From Streptomyces sp. XM4193 (GTDB lineage Bacteria; Actinomycetota; Actinomycetes; Streptomycetales; Streptomycetaceae): a stretch of DNA of 64,000 bases. The DNA lies in assembly GCF_023072595.1 (NCBI RefSeq), contig NZ_JALLGK010000002.1, positions 620,001-684,000 of the forward strand. Reading direction: 5' to 3'. How positions within the stretch are numbered: position 1 is the stretch's first letter; every line of letters begins with the position of its first letter. The notes under the pieces are model-generated. The model was not told the DNA's origin and made no database searches. It saw only the letters and a program-made list of their open reading frames with translations. A program made the translations under genes and the position numbers. Positions 62,247-64,000 of this stretch are shown in pieces.

Positions 62247-62531
62247 ATGGGCACAGCACAACAGGTGATCCTCATTGTGCTTCAGTGCTTTCTCGGAGTG
62301 CTGATCTTCCGCCTGGTGATGGACTACGTGTTCATGTTCGCCCGCTCATGGCAGCCCGGCAAGGCGATGGTGGTCGTACTGGAGGCCGCCTACACTGTCA
62401 CCGATCCGCCACTGAAGCTGCTGCGGCGGTTCATCCCGCCGCTACGCTTCGGGGGTGTGGCGCTCGACCTGTCCTTCTTCGTACTGATGATCATCGTTTA
62501 CATCGCAATGAGCATCGTGGCGAGCGTGTGA
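62247..62531 (+). CDS. YggT-family membrane protein
   Basis: The 94-residue protein has two membrane segments: VILIVLQCFLGVLIFRLVMDYVFMF near residues 7-31 and LDLSFFVLMIIVYIAMSIVASV near 73-94. The YggT pattern TDPPLKLLRRFIPPLRFGGVALDLS lies between them. The position between sepF and divIVA is conserved in Gram-positive bacteria. Its role is unknown, possibly in membrane or division organisation. The ATG at 62247 follows GGGGAGAGGGAAG. Confidence 0.92.
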   Translation: MGTAQQVILIVLQCFLGVLIFRLVMDYVFMFARSWQPGKAMVVVLEAAYTVTDPPLKLLRRFIPPLRFGGVALDLSFFVLMIIVYIAMSIVASV

Positions 62532-62580
62532 ACGAGTACGGTCTTGCCGATATGCCGATGACCTACGTTGAGGTGAAGAG

Positions 62581-63696
62581 ATGCCGCTGACCCCCGAGGA
62601 CGTGCGGAACAAACAGTTCACGACCGTCCGTCTGCGCGAAGGCTACGACGAGGACGAGGTCGATGCCTTCCTGGACGAGGTGGAATCAGAGCTGACCCGT
62701 CTGCTCCGGGAGAACGAGGACCTGCGCGCCAAGCTGGCCGCAGCGACCCGGGCTGCCGCACAGAACCAGCAGAACATGCGGAAGCAGCAGCAGGAGCCGC
62801 AGGACCGCCCGCAGCAGGGCGCACCTGTGCCTGCCGCCATATCCGGACCGCAGCCGGTGCCCCCCGGGCAGCAGCAGATGGGCGGCCCGCCGCAACTGCC
62901 CGGCGGTGCACCGCAGTTGCCCGCAGGCCCCGGTGGCCAGCAGGGTCCCCCGCACGGCGGTCCCGGCCCGATGGGTCAGGGCGGTCCCATGGGCGGTCCC
63001 CCGCAGCAGATGGGCGGCCCGCCGCAGCAGATGGGCGGTGGCGGTCAGAACAACGACAGCGCCGCGCGGGTTCTCTCGCTCGCTCAGCAGACGGCCGACC
63101 AGGCCATCGCGGAGGCCCGTTCCGAGGCCAACAAGATCGTCGGTGAGGCCCGCAGCCGCGCCGAGGGTCTGGAGCGGGACGCCCGTGCCAAGGCGGACGC
63201 CCTGGAGCGGGACGCGCAGGAGAAGCACCGCGTGGCCATGGGCTCGCTGGAGTCGGCCCGTGCCACTCTCGAGCGCAAGGTCGAGGACCTTCGGGGCTTC
63301 GAGCGCGAGTACCGCACCCGTCTGAAGTCGTACCTGGAGAGCCAGCTGCGCCAGCTGGAGAGCCAGGCCGACGACTCGCTGGCGCCGCCGCGTTCACCGC
63401 AGGCTCCCTCGCTCCCGGCATCGCCCTCGATGGCGTCCGCCGGAGCGACGGCGGCCGGTGGCGGCGGGACCATGGGCGGCCACCAGTCGATGGGCGGCAA
63501 CAGCCCGATGGGCAGCAGCCCGGCCTCCGGCCACGGCAGCCACACCCAGGGCGGCAACCAGACCTACGGCGGTCAGCAGCAGATGTCTCCTGCGATGACC
63601 CAGCCGATGGCTCCGGTGCGACCGCAGGGTCCGCAGCCGATGCAGCAGGCTCCGTCTCCCATGCGGGGCTTCCTGATCGACGAGGACGACAGCTGA
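62581..63696 (+). CDS. divIVA: Polar growth protein DivIVA
   Basis: The 371-residue coiled-coil protein marks hyphal tips and directs polar wall growth. The N-terminal membrane-binding segment MPLTPEDVRNKQFTTVRL...DEDEVDAFLDEVE (residues 1-40) leads into a short coiled coil. A Gln/Pro/Gly/Met-rich linker (about 65-155) and a second, long coiled coil (about 160-265) follow. The tail is Gly/Ser/Gln/Met-rich and ends PMRGFLIDEDDS. The split coiled coil with a repetitive insert is typical for streptomycetes. The ATG at 62581 follows GAGGTGAAG. Confidence 0.97.
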   Translation: MPLTPEDVRNKQFTTVRLREGYDEDEVDAFLDEVESELTRLLRENEDLRAKLAAATRAAAQNQQNMRKQQQEPQDRPQQGAPVPAAISGPQPVPPGQQQMGGPPQLPGGAPQLPAGPGGQQGPPHGGPGPMGQGGPMGGPPQQMGGPPQQMGGGGQNNDSAARVLSLAQQTADQAIAEARSEANKIVGEARSRAEGLERDARAKADALERDAQEKHRVAMGSLESARATLERKVEDLRGFEREYRTRLKSYLESQLRQLESQADDSLAPPRSPQAPSLPASPSMASAGATAAGGGGTMGGHQSMGGNSPMGSSPASGHGSHTQGGNQTYGGQQQMSPAMTQPMAPVRPQGPQPMQQAPSPMRGFLIDEDDS

Positions 63697-63733
63697 GCGG
63701 AGCCGTCCGAGGACGGCCGCGATCGGCATATCA

Positions 63734-63767
63734 GGAAGGGGCCGGCCCATCAGGGCCGGCCCCTTCC
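63734..63767 (+). terminator. Hairpin terminator after divIVA
   Basis: GGAAGGGGCCGGCCC pairs with its exact complement around the loop ATCA (15-bp stem), 38 bases after the divIVA stop. Confidence 0.9.
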
Positions 63768-63790
63768 GCGTGCCCGGACCACCGGGACGG

Positions 63791-63828
63791 GGGAGGGGCC
63801 GACCGCATCCATGCGATCGGCCCCTCCC
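63791..63828. terminator. Second hairpin, before the convergent gene
   Basis: GGGAGGGGCCGA-C-CGCAT pairs with ATGCG-A-TCGGCCCCTCCC with a single mismatch. It lies 11 bases from the stop codon of the convergent minus-strand gene and probably terminates that transcript. Confidence 0.85.
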
Positions 63829-63838
63829 GTTGTTCGGA

Positions 63839-64000
63839 TCAGATCCTGCGCAGCCAGAAGGTGAGGCCGAGGGCCTCGTCCGTGAAGGCGTCGCCGAACG
63901 ACCCGTCCGGCTCCTGCGCGGCGAGCTCCTCGGCGAGGACCTCGTTGGCGATCAGGGCGGCGTGGTCGGTGAGTGCGGTGACCAGCTCCGCGTCCTCCGT
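63839..64000 (-). CDS. ileS: Probable isoleucyl-tRNA synthetase, C-terminal 53 residues
   Basis: Only the end of this gene is in the window: 53 codons and a TGA at 63839-63841. The segment contains LTDHAALIANEVLAEEL and ends FTDEALGLTFWLRRI. This resembles the C-terminal domain of actinobacterial isoleucyl-tRNA synthetases, and ileS is the expected neighbour of divIVA in this group (from memory). The catalytic motifs are outside the window, so the call depends on the tail and the context. Confidence 0.6.
   Translation of the reverse strand, partial: TEDAELVTALTDHAALIANEVLAEELAAQEPDGSFGDAFTDEALGLTFWLRRI

Overview
The window reads as a chromosomal segment of a Streptomyces-type actinomycete. 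It is very GC-rich, with frequent GTG/TTG starts and strong purine-rich ribosome binding sites. Several start codons sit 6-8 bases behind a TANNNT -10 box, as in leaderless genes. It carries the actinobacterial division and cell-wall (dcw) cluster, a DivIVA/SepF/YggT tail, a MacRS-like two-component pair, and the class II DAHP synthase next to a fused anthranilate synthase. From memory, the gene order matches the S. coelicolor region running from the long-chain acyl-CoA ligase (near SCO2131) down to divIVA/ileS (SCO2077/2076). That comparison is recall, not a search. I saw no rRNA, tRNA, insertion sequence, prophage or CRISPR array.

Layout. 1-7.4 kb: partial acyl-CoA ligase (-), phosphoesterase, SRPBCC protein and ArsA-like P-loop protein, a small acidic protein, glucokinase, EEP-fold hydrolase and a 36-residue membrane microprotein. 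7.5-13.2 kb: membrane protein and alpha/beta hydrolase (-), acyltransferase, histidine kinase/response regulator pair, and a divergent phosphofructokinase. 13.3-17.9 kb: fused anthranilate synthase (-) with a Trp-codon leader peptide and attenuator, DAHP synthase (+), then a bacterioferritin-associated ferredoxin and bacterioferritin, each behind an iron-box-like site. 18-22.8 kb: sulfite-oxidase-like protein, endonuclease IV, secreted transglycosylase-like protein, PASTA Ser/Thr kinase. 23-29.4 kb: thiO-thiS-thiG under a TPP riboswitch, FAD reductase, Rv2175c-like DNA-binding protein, thiE, metF.

29.4-39.2 kb is accessory. It holds a Tyr/Gly/Ser-repeat membrane protein, a phytoene-desaturase-like oxidoreductase, a 22-codon remnant resembling DUF4126, and a TetR/YhgE/ABC-type set with a near-perfect palindromic operator. 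It continues with a HEPN-domain gene behind a RecA-independent DNA-damage-type promoter motif, a methyltransferase and a DUF3040 protein. 39.8-44.5 kb: MoxR ATPase, DUF58 and transglutaminase operon (-). 44.7 kb: beta-carbonic anhydrase (-).

45.7-63.7 kb is the dcw cluster: rsmH-ftsL-ftsI-murE-murF-mraY-murD-ftsW-murG-ftsQ-ftsZ-pgeF-yggS-sepF-yggT-divIVA. Many genes overlap by ATGA or GTGA, indicating translational coupling. Together they make and polymerise peptidoglycan precursors (MurE/F/D, MraY, MurG, FtsW, FtsI), build the sporulation septum (FtsZ, SepF, FtsQ, FtsL) and direct polar growth (DivIVA). Two terminators close the cluster before the convergent C-terminal end of a probable ileS. 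The most unusual items are substitutions at PFK active-site positions, two proteins with Lys-to-Arg changes in their P-loops, a TTA-containing short ORF in the ftsZ leader, and the regulatory sites named above.
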